Shown here piece by piece: positions 9,697 to 17,806 of a DNA stretch of 64,000 nt; position 1 is the first letter of the stretch, and the number at the start of each line of letters is the position of its first letter. The stretch covers positions 62,001 through 126,000 of the forward strand of contig JALHOL010000004.1 in the NCBI GenBank assembly GCA_022843025.1. The letters are read 5' to 3'. Under the pieces are notes generated by a model. It saw only the letters and a program-made list of their open reading frames with translations, searched no databases and was not told the origin of the DNA. The position numbers and the translations under genes were made by a program. The DNA is from Paracoccaceae bacterium. Its GTDB lineage: Bacteria > Pseudomonadota > Alphaproteobacteria > Rhodobacterales > Rhodobacteraceae.

Positions 9697-9721
9697 GGGG
9701 CGGCGCATGATGCGCCGCCCC
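9697..9721 (-). terminator. intercistronic hairpin between pstS and pstC
   Basis: Two 11-base arms (GGGGCGGCGCA / TGCGCCGCCCC) form a perfect stem with a 3-base loop, 13 bp past the pstS stop. No T-tract follows on the minus strand, so it more likely stabilises the pstS message or partly attenuates than terminates fully. Confidence 0.6.
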
Positions 9722-9733
9722 GGTTGGTTTGGA

Positions 9734-10774
9734 TCAGTTCAGCGGGCCCATCGGCGTTTCGGCTGCCACGGCAGCCTGAGTCGCGGCCAGTTCCGGATCG
9801 GACACCAGGCCATAGGCGGCCAGCGGGCCATCCGGGCCAGCCATATCGTCGGACACGAAGAATTCGACGAATTCCTTCAGGCCGGGGATCACGCCGATGT
9901 GCTGCTTCTTGACGTAGAAGAACAGCGGACGCGACACCGGGTATTCGCCGGTTGCGATGGATTCGGTCGACGGGACGATGCCGCCCATCGTTGCCACGCG
10001 CAGTTTGTCGGTGTTGTTCTGATAGAAGCTCAGACCGAACACGCCAACGGCGGTCGGGTTGGCATCCAGACGGGCCAGCGTTTCGGTGTAGTCGCCGTCG
10101 ATGTCGATGGACAGGCCATCGGTGCGCAGCGCCATGCACTGCTCTTCGGCTGCATCTTCGTCACCGCCAGCAGCGGCCTTGAAGGCCTCAAACGCACCGG
10201 TTTCTTCACAGCCGGCGATGATCACCTTGGTGTCGAACACTTCGCGCGTGCCGTGCTTGGTGCCGGGGATGAAGGCCATGATGTCCTGTGCGGGCAGCGC
10301 GGCATCAACTTCGTTCCAGGCTTTGTTCGGGTTGGCGACCAGTGCGCCATCCTTCATCACCTGCGCGGCCAGCGCGTTGTACCAATGCGCCGGGGTGAAG
10401 GCGAATTCAGCGCCGTCAACCTTGGAGGCGAAGACGATCCCGTCATAGCCGATGCGAACTTCCATCAGCTCGGTCACGCCGTTAGTGGCGCAGAGGTCGA
10501 GGTCCGACTGGCTGATGCGGCTGGAGGAGTTGGCGATGTCGATGGTGGTTTCGCCCACGCCTTCGCACAGCTTCTTGCGGCCGGCGCCCGAGCCGCCACC
10601 TTCGACCACGGGGGTCGGGAATTCAAAGTTTTCGCCGAAGGCTTCGGCGACGATGGTGGCATAGGGCAGCACGGTCGAGGAACCCGAGATCTGCACGTTG
10701 TCGCGCGCCAGGGCGAGGCCGGTGGTGCCGGCCAGCAGCGCCACGGAGGAAAGGGTGATTTTCAGGAAGGTCAT
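9734..10774 (-). CDS. pstS: phosphate ABC transporter substrate-binding protein PstS
   Basis: 346 aa periplasmic phosphate receptor. The signal peptide is MTFLKITLSSVALLAGTTG followed by LALA before RDNVQISGSST. Phosphate-loop motifs are GSSTVLP, VEGGGSGAGRK and SSRIS. The ATG at 10774 is chosen because GGAG lies 6 bases upstream; two in-frame ATGs at 10786 and 10780 would add four residues. Pho-box-like repeats lie 68-111 bp upstream. A large insert rich in acidic residues (about 225-240) and YVKKQHIGVIPGLKEFV place it in the long alphaproteobacterial PstS group. Confidence 0.97.
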   Translation of the reverse strand: MTFLKITLSSVALLAGTTGLALARDNVQISGSSTVLPYATIVAEAFGENFEFPTPVVEGGGSGAGRKKLCEGVGETTIDIANSSSRISQSDLDLCATNGVTELMEVRIGYDGIVFASKVDGAEFAFTPAHWYNALAAQVMKDGALVANPNKAWNEVDAALPAQDIMAFIPGTKHGTREVFDTKVIIAGCEETGAFEAFKAAAGGDEDAAEEQCMALRTDGLSIDIDGDYTETLARLDANPTAVGVFGLSFYQNNTDKLRVATMGGIVPSTESIATGEYPVSRPLFFYVKKQHIGVIPGLKEFVEFFVSDDMAGPDGPLAAYGLVSDPELAATQAAVAAETPMGPLN

Positions 10775-10841
10775 CTGCATCTCCATCAGGGACCACGGCG
10801 CCCCAACCTTGGGTGCCGCTCGGCCTTGGTTCCTAGCCCCG

Positions 10842-10885
10842 CCGCGTGACGACTATGCAAAGTTAATGTGACAGTTTCGTAACGA
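10842..10885 (-). promoter_or_regulatory. Pho-box-like repeats upstream of pstS
   Basis: On the minus strand, four tandem 11-bp units read TCGTTACGAAA, CTGTCACATTA, ACTTTGCATAG and TCGTCACGCGG. The second is close to the PhoB half-site CTGTCAT plus four A/T-rich bases; the others are weaker. The 11-bp period and position 68-111 bp before the pstS start fit a PhoB-activated promoter. Confidence 0.65.
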
Positions 10886-10940
10886 ACGAGCTTCGAACGG
10901 AAACATTGATGGGGCGTTAACTGCAGCTCAAGAGACAGCC

Positions 10941-10992
10941 CGCTGCGTGCATACACTTTGCTGCACAGGCGTCTGCACCGCGTGCTGCACAG
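10941..10992 (+). repeat. 52-bp element with four TGCA cores, copy A
   Basis: Four TGCA cores spaced 14, 12 and 12 bp start-to-start, each of the last three within CTGCAC. The block begins CGCTGCGTGCATACA. By my hand alignment it matches a block at 43088-43139 on the opposite strand at 44 of 52 positions, with identical core spacing. It lies 93-144 bp upstream of phnC and just before the phnC Pho-like repeats. Function unknown. Confidence 0.6.
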
Positions 10993-11007
10993 GGTTTCGT
11001 CGGAAAA

Positions 11008-11040
11008 CTTTCATAAATCTGCAGCCAATCCGTCATTCAT
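11008..11040 (+). promoter_or_regulatory. Pho-box-like repeats upstream of phnC
   Basis: Three tandem 11-bp units, CTTTCATAAAT, CTGCAGCCAAT and CCGTCATTCAT, each a variant of CTGTCAT followed by an A/T-rich tetramer, 45-77 bp before the phnC ATG. The spacing matches known PhoB sites and the repeats for the divergent pst operon. Confidence 0.65.
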
Positions 11041-11084
11041 CGCCGCTATCCCCACTGCGAAGATTGGTCAGGGGGACCGCCGAT

Positions 11085-11909
11085 ATGCTGCTAGAAGCCC
11101 GCAATGTGACGCGCATTTTCGGCACGAAATCCGCCGTGGATAATGTGAGTTTCACGGTTCCCAAGGCGGGTTTCATCGGAATCATCGGTCGGTCCGGTGC
11201 GGGGAAATCCACCTTCCTGCGCATGATGAATCGCCTGACCGACGCAACATCGGGTGAATTGCTTTTCGAAGGCCGCAACATCCTGACGCTGGCAGGCAAG
11301 GAAAAGCGCGCATGGCAAGGCCAGTGCGCGATGATCTTTCAACAGTTCAATCTGGTGCCGCGTGCAGATGTGGTGTCGAACGTGCTGCATGGCACGCTGG
11401 CCCGTCGCGGGATGCTGCCGTCGATGTTCGGCTTCTGGCCCGATGATGACACGCTGAAGGCGCTGGCCATCCTCGACCGTCTGGGAATCGCCGAACAAGC
11501 CCCCAAACGCGCCGAAGCCCTGTCCGGCGGCCAGCAACAGCGCGTGGCAATCGCCCGCGCCTTGATGCAAGATCCGAAAATTATCCTTGCAGATGAACCA
11601 ATTGCAAGCCTTGACCCGATGAATGCGCAGGTCGTGATGGACACGCTGCGCCGCATCCATGACGAGGATCGCCGCCTTGTCATCGCCAATTTGCACACCC
11701 TGGATACCGCGCGCCGCTATTGCGACCGGGTGATCGGGATGCGCGACGGGCGGGTAGTGTTCGACGGCACCCCCGACCAACTGACCACCGGCGTTGCACG
11801 CGACATCTATGGCGCGGATGCGTCCTTCAACGAAGGCGCGACCTCGACCTCGATCGAGCGGCTGGGTTCGGCGGGCGATGACGCCTATGCCGATGAAATG
11901 CTTGCCTGA
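11085..11909 (+). CDS. phnC: phosphonate ABC transporter ATP-binding protein PhnC
   Basis: 274 aa ATPase of the phosphonate importer. Walker [10 protein letters not shown], signature [17 protein letters not shown], Walker [14 protein letters not shown], and the PhnC-type [23 protein letters not shown] 11085 is preceded by GGGGGA; the longer frame from 10947 reads through the regulatory repeats and gives an implausible Cys-rich leader. First gene of phnC-phnD-phnE-phnE2. Its C-terminal tail after FDGTP is Ser/Thr-rich. Confidence 0.95.
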   Translation: MLLEARNVTRIFGTKSAVDNVSFTVPKAGFIGIIGRSGAGKSTFLRMMNRLTDATSGELLFEGRNILTLAGKEKRAWQGQCAMIFQQFNLVPRADVVSNVLHGTLARRGMLPSMFGFWPDDDTLKALAILDRLGIAEQAPKRAEALSGGQQQRVAIARALMQDPKIILADEPIASLDPMNAQVVMDTLRRIHDEDRRLVIANLHTLDTARRYCDRVIGMRDGRVVFDGTPDQLTTGVARDIYGADASFNEGATSTSIERLGSAGDDAYADEMLA

Positions 11910-11958
11910 TTTCCCTAACCGGCCCCGGTTTCGGGGTCTTTCAACACGGAGCGTTCCG

Positions 11959-12855
11959 ATGAAGCACCTGCTTGCCATCCTTGCTGCCACCACCACCCTC
12001 TCCGGCGCGGTTCATGCGCAGGAAATCACCGAATTCAACATCGGCATCCTTGGCGGCGAAAACGCCCAGGACCGCCTGACCAATCAGGAATGCTTCCGCG
12101 CCAAGATCGAAGAGGCGGTCGGTGTTCCGGTCAAGCTTTTTGCCCCGGCTGACTATGACGGCGTGATCCAGGGCCTGCTTGGCGGCACGCTGGACTATGC
12201 ATGGCTCGGCGCTTCGGCCTTCGCCAAGATTCACCTGACCGACCCGAATGCCGTTGAACTGAAGCTGACCAAGCAGAACGTCGACGGCTCCACCGGCTAT
12301 TACTCCATCGGCTTTGCCCGCGCCGACTCGGGCATCACCTCGATCGAAGATGCCAAGGGCAAGGTCTTTGCCTTTGCCGACCCGAACTCCACCTCGGGCT
12401 ATCTGGTGCCCGGCGCAGAACTGATCGCCAACTATGGCAAGCTGGAAGACTACTTCGCCGAAGTGAAGATGTCGGGCGGCCATGAGCAGTCCATCGTCGG
12501 CGTGCATAACGGCGACTTCGACGCCGCCGTGTCCTGGGCCGATGGTCTGGGCAACTGGGAAGACGGCTACAACTCGGGCGCCTTCCGCCGTGCCGCCGAT
12601 GCGGGCCTTGTCGACATGAACAACCTTGTCGAAATCTGGCGCTCGAAGATGATCCCGGAAGGCCCGATGGTCATCCGTTCGGCCCTGCCGCAGGACGTGA
12701 AGGACAAGGTCACCCAGCTGACCGCCGACCTGTGGGAAACCGATCCGGAATGCGCCTACAACGTCGCCGCCGGCGATGCCAAGGACTTCGTCCCGGTGGA
12801 CCTGTCGGCCTATGAAGGCGTGCTGGCCGCGCGCAAGCTTCAGGAAGGCATGTAA
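11959..12855 (+). CDS. phnD: phosphonate ABC transporter substrate-binding protein PhnD
   Basis: 298 aa. Signal peptide cleaved after VHA (…LSGAVHA/QEITEF). The mature protein shows PhnD/SsuA-like family features: LGGENAQDR, GLLGGTLDYAWLGASAFAKI, DPNSTSGYLVPGAEL, and GGHEQSIVGVHNGDFDAAVSWADGL. It captures phosphonates in the periplasm. It follows phnC by 49 bp with its own ribosome site and is separated from phnE by an intrinsic-terminator-like hairpin. Confidence 0.95.
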   Translation: MKHLLAILAATTTLSGAVHAQEITEFNIGILGGENAQDRLTNQECFRAKIEEAVGVPVKLFAPADYDGVIQGLLGGTLDYAWLGASAFAKIHLTDPNAVELKLTKQNVDGSTGYYSIGFARADSGITSIEDAKGKVFAFADPNSTSGYLVPGAELIANYGKLEDYFAEVKMSGGHEQSIVGVHNGDFDAAVSWADGLGNWEDGYNSGAFRRAADAGLVDMNNLVEIWRSKMIPEGPMVIRSALPQDVKDKVTQLTADLWETDPECAYNVAAGDAKDFVPVDLSAYEGVLAARKLQEGM

Positions 12856-12871
12856 TCTTTCGCACTGCAAA

Positions 12872-12906
12872 GCCGGGCTGCCCTTTGGGCGGCCCGGCCC
12901 TTTTTT
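12872..12906 (+). terminator. terminator-like hairpin between phnD and phnE
   Basis: A 12-bp stem (arms GCCGGGCTGCCC and GGGCGGCCCGGC, one G-T wobble) with a 3-base loop is followed two bases later by six T residues. It lies in the 60-bp gap inside the transporter operon, so it should act as a partial terminator that keeps the binding protein more abundant than the permeases. Confidence 0.75.
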
Positions 12907-12915
12907 GGGGGCCAT

Positions 12916-13794
12916 ATGGTAGATATCGCATTCGGGCCGGAACCGGGAAAACGTCCCGAACTTTCCGATTCAAACACCCGTTATCTTGAGATGGTCCGCC
13001 GCAAGCGCATGTATGGCGGCATCCTTCTGGTCTTCTTCATCGCCCTGACAGCCTCGGGCTGGATGCTGGCCGAGGAACGCAATGCCGGTGATTTCTGGTC
13101 TGGCCTGCCGCAGGTGATCGACTTCCCGGCCGAGGTTCTAACTGAGGCCTGGATGAACCGCGGCAATATCGCCGGATATGCCTGGGAACATTTCCCATCG
13201 CTGATCGAGACGATCAACATCGCCGCTGTCGCCACACTTGTGGGCGCGCTAGCCGCCATGTTCCTTTCCCTTCTCGCCACGCGCGGCCTTGCGCGCTGGC
13301 CCCGCCTCATCCCTGTCTTCCGCCGCACGATGGACGGTCTGCGCGCGATTCCAGAAATCGTGATCGCGCTGGTCCTGATCTATATCCTTGGCGGCGGGCC
13401 CGTTCCCGCCGTGATTGCCATCGCGCTGCACACTGGCGGCGCGCTTGGCAAGCTTTTCTCCGAAGTGGCCGAGAACGCGGATACCAAGCCTGTCGAAGGC
13501 CTCGCCTCCGTGGGCGCGACATGGTCGCAGCGGATGTGGCTGGGCGTCATCCCGCAGGTCGCGCCGAACTGGCTTTCCTATGCTCTGCTTCGTTTCGAGA
13601 TCAACATCCGCGCCAGCGCCATCCTCGGCTTTGTCGGCGAAGGCGGCATCGGCAGCGACCTGAAGGTGGCGATGCAATGGGGACAGGGCCGGTATGATCA
13701 GGTCGTGGCGATCTTCCTGCTTTTGTTCATCACCATCGTGGTGATCGACCAGATCTCCGACCACTTCCGCCACAAGCTGGTAAAGGGCCATTGA
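12916..13794 (+). CDS. phnE: phosphonate ABC transporter permease PhnE (first)
   Basis: 292 aa inner-membrane permease. Membrane helix at about 35-55, then helices typical of PhnE with RAIPEIVIALVLIYILGGGPV, the cytoplasmic loop KPVEGLASVGATWSQRMWLG and FEINIRASAILGFVGEGGIG. Starts 10 bp after the T-tract of the upstream terminator. It is followed 3 bp later by a second permease, with which it probably pairs. Confidence 0.93.
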   Translation: MVDIAFGPEPGKRPELSDSNTRYLEMVRRKRMYGGILLVFFIALTASGWMLAEERNAGDFWSGLPQVIDFPAEVLTEAWMNRGNIAGYAWEHFPSLIETINIAAVATLVGALAAMFLSLLATRGLARWPRLIPVFRRTMDGLRAIPEIVIALVLIYILGGGPVPAVIAIALHTGGALGKLFSEVAENADTKPVEGLASVGATWSQRMWLGVIPQVAPNWLSYALLRFEINIRASAILGFVGEGGIGSDLKVAMQWGQGRYDQVVAIFLLLFITIVVIDQISDHFRHKLVKGH

Positions 13795-13797
13795 CCC

Positions 13798-15123
13798 ATG
13801 ACGATGACCATGACGGATCCCGCACTGGCCGAAACCGTTCTTCAGAAACTCCGCCGGAAGCGCCGCATCGCGCTGGCCGTTCCGGTCGCGATCATCGCCT
13901 ATCTGGTCTATGCCGCGATCAGCTTTGACATCGCGGGTCTGGTGCAGCGCGCGCGGATGGACAATGCCGCGATTCTTTTGTCCGATTTCTGGTCGCACAA
14001 GACGCATGTGACGCGCGACAACCGTTCCGGCGATGTGACCGTCGCCATCGAAGGCGAAGGAAAGGGCACCTATCCCGAAGGGATGCTGCCCGACTGGGTT
14101 ACCATCGCAGATGGCGTGACCAGGATCGATCTCGGCGACGGGCACCTTGTCACTTATGATGATGCGGGTGCGCGTTATGCTGTTCCGGGCTATGGCCTGA
14201 TCGATATCCGGTCCGAGGGCGGCCGCCCGGTAATGACTGCGCCGGAACCCATTCCCGACTGGATCAGCGTGTCGCAGAACCGCATCGGCGTCACCACCGA
14301 TGCCGGGCGGTTCAGCTATTCGCGTTCCAAGGTGGAAACCTTCAAGTATCAGGCGGGGTGGGAACTGTGGTTCTTTACCCTCGACAGCCCGTTCTATGGC
14401 AAATCCTTTGTCGAACTCGTCAGCCTCGCCACCGTTGGTGACAGGGTTGATGCCGCCCGGTCCAACATCGGCTACATGGTCAGTGAATTCTGGACCAACC
14501 GCATGTGGCGGCATGGCGACGTGGCCTGGGCGATCTTTGAGACCATCCTGATGGCCTTTCTCGGCACGTTTGCCGCCGCCATCGTGGCGCTGCCCCTGTC
14601 CTTTGTCGCCGCGCGCAACTTCATGCCGCTGGGCATCTTTCGCGGAACGATCCGCCGCATCTTCGACTTTGTCCGCGGGGTGGACGGTCTGATCTGGACG
14701 ATCATCCTGTCGCGTGCCTTTGGGCCGGGGCCGATGACCGGGGCCATCGCCATCGCCATCACCGATGCGGGCAGTTTCGGCAAAACCTTTTCCGAAGCGC
14801 TGGAGAACATCGACGAAAAGCAGGTCGAGGGCATCCGTTCCACCGGTGCAAATGCCATGCAGCGCGCCCGCTTTGGCGTATTGCCGCAGCTGATGCCGGT
14901 CATCCTTGCGCAGGTGCTCTACTATCTCGAGTCAAACACCCGCAGCGCCACCATCATCGGGGCCATCGTCGGCGGCGGTATCGGGCTTTTGCTGACGCAG
15001 GCCATTATTACCCAAAAGGATTGGGAAGAGGTGGCCTATTACATGGTGTTGATCGTTCTTATGGTCATGGCCATGGACAGCTTTTCCGGCTGGCTGCGGC
15101 GCAAGCTGATCAAGGGCGAGTGA
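13798..15123 (+). CDS. phnE: phosphonate ABC transporter permease PhnE (second, with large extracytoplasmic insert)
   Basis: 441 aa, about 150 residues longer than the first PhnE. A membrane helix at about 25-46 is followed by about 190 polar residues (50-240; WSHKTHVTRDNRSGDVTVAIEG…), and then by the usual permease core with FVRGVDGLIWTIILSRAFGPG, the loop KQVEGIRSTGANAMQRARFG and YYLESNTRSATIIGAIVGGGI. The insert should face the periplasm; such long PhnE2 proteins are common next to a short PhnE in alphaproteobacteria. Ends one base before the hexapeptide transferase gene. Confidence 0.92.
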   Translation: MTMTMTDPALAETVLQKLRRKRRIALAVPVAIIAYLVYAAISFDIAGLVQRARMDNAAILLSDFWSHKTHVTRDNRSGDVTVAIEGEGKGTYPEGMLPDWVTIADGVTRIDLGDGHLVTYDDAGARYAVPGYGLIDIRSEGGRPVMTAPEPIPDWISVSQNRIGVTTDAGRFSYSRSKVETFKYQAGWELWFFTLDSPFYGKSFVELVSLATVGDRVDAARSNIGYMVSEFWTNRMWRHGDVAWAIFETILMAFLGTFAAAIVALPLSFVAARNFMPLGIFRGTIRRIFDFVRGVDGLIWTIILSRAFGPGPMTGAIAIAITDAGSFGKTFSEALENIDEKQVEGIRSTGANAMQRARFGVLPQLMPVILAQVLYYLESNTRSATIIGAIVGGGIGLLLTQAIITQKDWEEVAYYMVLIVLMVMAMDSFSGWLRRKLIKGE

Positions 15124-15124
15124 C

Positions 15125-15742
15125 ATGCCGAAACTGTCGCCCGATGCGCCGTTGCTGCATCCTGATACGCAGATCGTGAATTCCACCTTCGGGGCCTATG
15201 TCGAGATCGGGCAGGGCAGCCGGGTGCAGAACACCGATTTCGGGGATTACGCCTATTGCGACCGCTTTGCCGACATCGCCAATTGCAGCGTGGGGAGGTT
15301 CGCCAATATCGCGGCCTTCACGCGGATCGGGCCGACGGATCACCCGTTCACCCATGCGGCGCAGCACCATTTCCTGTATCGGTCCAGCTATTACTGGGAC
15401 GATGCAACGGATGACCCCGTTTTCTTTGCCGCCCGCGCGGCGCGGCGGTTGGTGCTGGGGGCGGATTGCTGGATCGGGCATGGCGCGATCATCAAGCCTG
15501 AGGTGACAGTGGGCATCGGCGCGATTGTCGCGGCAGGTGCCGTGGTGACGCGGGACGTGTCGCCCTTTGCCATCGTGGCAGGGGTTCCTGCGCAGCCGAT
15601 CCGGTCGCGGTTTCCGGACGCGGTGATCGACCGGCTGCTGGCGCTGGCCTGGTGGGAATGGGACCATGCCCGCCTGCGCGGCGCGCTGGAGGATTTCCGC
15701 ACGATGAAGGCAGAGGCGTTTCTGGAACGCTACGACGGGTAG
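15125..15742 (+). CDS. phosphonate-metabolism hexapeptide-repeat transferase
   Basis: 205 aa. Left-handed beta-helix acyltransferase fold: imperfect hexapeptide repeats at about 15-60 (IVNSTFGAYVEIGQGSRVQN) and 105-160 (LGADCWIGHGAIIKPEVTVG), with the family end VTRDVSPFAIVAGVPAQPI. This matches the transferase family repeatedly found in phn loci (TIGR03308-like). It may acetylate aminoalkylphosphonates as PhnO does, but that is an inference. Last gene of phnCDEE2; its stop is one base from the convergent phnM1 stop. Confidence 0.85.
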   Translation: MPKLSPDAPLLHPDTQIVNSTFGAYVEIGQGSRVQNTDFGDYAYCDRFADIANCSVGRFANIAAFTRIGPTDHPFTHAAQHHFLYRSSYYWDDATDDPVFFAARAARRLVLGADCWIGHGAIIKPEVTVGIGAIVAAGAVVTRDVSPFAIVAGVPAQPIRSRFPDAVIDRLLALAWWEWDHARLRGALEDFRTMKAEAFLERYDG

Positions 15743-15743
15743 G

Positions 15744-16928
15744 CTATTCCGCCGCCATCCGGGCTGCGCCGGCCATGGTGCAGAACCGTGCCGCCGCCTC
15801 GCCCGACAGATGCGCCATGCGGCCACCGGCGATGACCATTTCGATGGCGCGGCTGTCGCGGTGGATGGCGACCAGATCGGCGCGCAGGCCGGTGGTCAGA
15901 ACGCCCCGATCCACCAGCCCCAGCACCTGCGCCGGACCTTCGGACACCAGCCGCCATGCGGAAGCAAGCGGCAGGATGCCCTGATCGACCAGCGCCCAGA
16001 CCGCCAGCGGCAAAGCGGGGATGTGGTAATCCGAGACCAGCGCATCACACAGCCCGTCGCGGATCAGTTCCACTGCGGCGATGTTGCCGGCCTGTGACCC
16101 GCCACGCACAACATTCGGTGCGCCCATGATGACGGGATCGCCTGCTGCGCGGGCGGCGGCGGCTGCGCGGCGGGTGGTCGGAAATTCTGCCACCTTGGCG
16201 CCGATCATGCGATAGACCTCTCGCGTTTCGGCATCGGGGTCGTCATGGCTGCCATAGGTGATTCCGAGCCGATCAAAAGCGCCAGCCATCATGCACAGGG
16301 CACGCGGCACATCGCGCGCCTTGGCGCGGGCGGCCTCCATCCGGGTGAGCAACTGAACCTCGGTCAGGCCCGCCTTGCGCGCCCAGTGGCCAAAACCATC
16401 GGGGTTGCGGCGGTGCATCTGAAAGCCCTCTTCCAGATGATCGTTGAACACCACATAGCCGACACGGAACTGTTCCACCGCCGCGATCAGGCGGGGAACT
16501 GCATCGACCAGATGGGTTTCAGCCCGGACCTGCACCCGCAGGTCAACCAGCGCCGATTGGCGGAATTCCTGCACGGCGGACATTACCGCTTCGGCATGGT
16601 CGGGGCCGCGAAAGCCGCCCTCCCAGCTCCAGCTTTGGGCGAGGAAGGCGGTGGTGACGCCATGTGCCGCCGCCTCACGCGCGGTGGAGGCAAGACCGTC
16701 CTTCAGGGGAAAGGGGGCCGAGGGGCGGGGAAACATCTGCCGTTCGAACCCGTCGCCGTGGAGGTCGATGATGCCGGGAAGCAGCCAATAGCCGGACAGG
16801 TCCACCTCTGCCCCGCCCGGAAGATCGACGATCTGGCCATGGCTTATGCCGACCGCGTGGGCGGCAAAGGCATCGCCGGTCAGGACATCCGCGCCAACAA
16901 GACGCAACGGGGGCAGGAAGGGGGGCAT
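15744..16928 (-). CDS. phnM: PhnM-like amidohydrolase, paralogue 1
   Basis: 394 aa amidohydrolase-superfamily protein. Metal-site motifs are DLHGD (His57, Asp59) followed by FERQMFPRP, then FNDH, YGSHDD, MGAPNVVRGGS and VSDYHIP. PhnM hydrolyses alpha-D-ribose 1-methylphosphonate 5-triphosphate to the 5-phosphate plus diphosphate. ATG 16928 follows a GAGAGG ribosome site. It is cotranscribed with phnF. Its HGDxFERQ motif resembles the third paralogue (25662-26900) more than the canonical one (23621-24763), so its substrate may differ. Confidence 0.85.
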   Translation of the reverse strand: MPPFLPPLRLVGADVLTGDAFAAHAVGISHGQIVDLPGGAEVDLSGYWLLPGIIDLHGDGFERQMFPRPSAPFPLKDGLASTAREAAAHGVTTAFLAQSWSWEGGFRGPDHAEAVMSAVQEFRQSALVDLRVQVRAETHLVDAVPRLIAAVEQFRVGYVVFNDHLEEGFQMHRRNPDGFGHWARKAGLTEVQLLTRMEAARAKARDVPRALCMMAGAFDRLGITYGSHDDPDAETREVYRMIGAKVAEFPTTRRAAAAARAAGDPVIMGAPNVVRGGSQAGNIAAVELIRDGLCDALVSDYHIPALPLAVWALVDQGILPLASAWRLVSEGPAQVLGLVDRGVLTTGLRADLVAIHRDSRAIEMVIAGGRMAHLSGEAAARFCTMAGAARMAAE

Positions 16929-16953
16929 GACACCTCTCACGGTTTAAATGCCC

Positions 16954-16962
16954 TGTGGATAA
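16954..16962 (-). promoter_or_regulatory. perfect DnaA-box sequence between phnF and phnM1
   Basis: The minus strand reads TTATCCACA, the consensus DnaA box. It is single, lies in a 62-bp gap and may be chance. Nothing else here suggests an origin. Confidence 0.25.
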
Positions 16963-16990
16963 CCTTGCCCTGCAACGGGGGTGTGACAGG

Positions 16991-17701
16991 TCAGGCCCGA
17001 TCAACTGTAAGTGTGATGCGATCCCCGGCAAACCATGTTGTGCCGTATTCAATCGGCACCCCAGCCGCGTCGACATTGACGGCGACAGTGCGCAGGACGG
17101 GTGCGCCTTCCTTGATCTGAAGGGCAAGGGCCAGCATCGGCTTTGCCGCCTTGGCCGTCAGCCGGGTGGAAGAGCGGGTGTAATCGGCCACGCCGCAAGC
17201 GGCGAGGGCGGCGGTGATGGAACCAGACCCCTCTAGCAATCGGAGCAGGTCAGGCAGGCGGTCGGCCGGAAAGATGGACCGGAACATCGCCAGCGGCTGG
17301 CCATCGGCAAGCGAGACGCCTTCCACCACATGCACCTTTGCGCCGTCGGGGAGGTGAAGCTGGGCAGCCTCGGCCGCATCGGCGGGGCGGGTTTCCAGCC
17401 GCGTCAGTCGGCGGGAGGGTGTCATGCCGGCGGCGGTGACGGCCTGATGGAACCGCACGCGGCGGCCAAGGGGATAATCCGTCGCGCGGCCGGTGACGAA
17501 GACGCCCGCACCGCGCCGGGATTGCACCAGCCCCGCCTCTGCCAGCGCCGACAGCGCGTGGCGGACGGTGTGGCGGTTCACGCCGAAGCGGGCCGCCAAT
17601 TCCGCCTCGGTCGGGAGGCGGCCACCGGGTGGGACGTGGCCCCGCGCGATTTCGGCCTGAAGCGTGGCGGCGATTTCTCGCCAGATGGATGACCGGGCCA
17701 T
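16991..17701 (-). CDS. phnF: GntR/HutC-family regulator PhnF
   Basis: 236 aa. The N-terminal winged helix-turn-helix is GntR type (PPGGRLPTEAELAARFGVNR, then TVRHALSALAEAGLVQSRRGAG). The C-terminal ligand domain is UTRA/HutC type (…VHVVEGVSLADGQPLAMFRS… and VPIEYGTTWFAGDRI). The ATG at 17701 has a G-rich ribosome site; the open frame extends further upstream without support. It is divergent from phnG and probably represses both directions through the TTGTATAG repeats. Upstream of phnM1 in one transcription unit. Confidence 0.93.
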   Translation of the reverse strand: MARSSIWREIAATLQAEIARGHVPPGGRLPTEAELAARFGVNRHTVRHALSALAEAGLVQSRRGAGVFVTGRATDYPLGRRVRFHQAVTAAGMTPSRRLTRLETRPADAAEAAQLHLPDGAKVHVVEGVSLADGQPLAMFRSIFPADRLPDLLRLLEGSGSITAALAACGVADYTRSSTRLTAKAAKPMLALALQIKEGAPVLRTVAVNVDAAGVPIEYGTTWFAGDRITLTVDRA

Positions 17702-17768
17702 GTGCCCCCCTGTCATGGAAGTTTCACCAAAGCTTCGCACCATCGACTCGACAGTGGCTGTATTGAAT

Positions 17769-17784
17769 TTGTATAGTTGTATAG
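17769..17784 (+). promoter_or_regulatory. candidate PhnF operator, tandem TTGTATAG
   Basis: Two exact adjacent copies of TTGTATAG in an AT-rich 20 bp of the phnF/phnG divergent gap, 23-38 bp before phnG. HutC-family PhnF proteins are known to bind TATA-containing sites, so assignment is by position and composition. Confidence 0.5.
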
Positions 17785-17806
17785 AAATCTGGACAAGCGA
17801 CAAAAG

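Noticed and set aside
10947-11084. Cys-rich N-terminal extension of PhnC ([14 protein letters not shown])
   Set aside because: It is the translation of the TGCA-repeat element and Pho-like sites; a good ribosome site precedes the ATG at 11085. A similar Cys-rich peptide on the minus strand near 43142 has the same cause.
13249-14514. 421-codon minus-strand frame across phnE-phnE2
   Set aside because: Antisense to two overlapping, well-supported permease genes; composition typical of a shadow.
16954-16962. DnaA box as a replication origin
   Set aside because: A single perfect box without AT-rich unwinding region, further boxes or origin genes.
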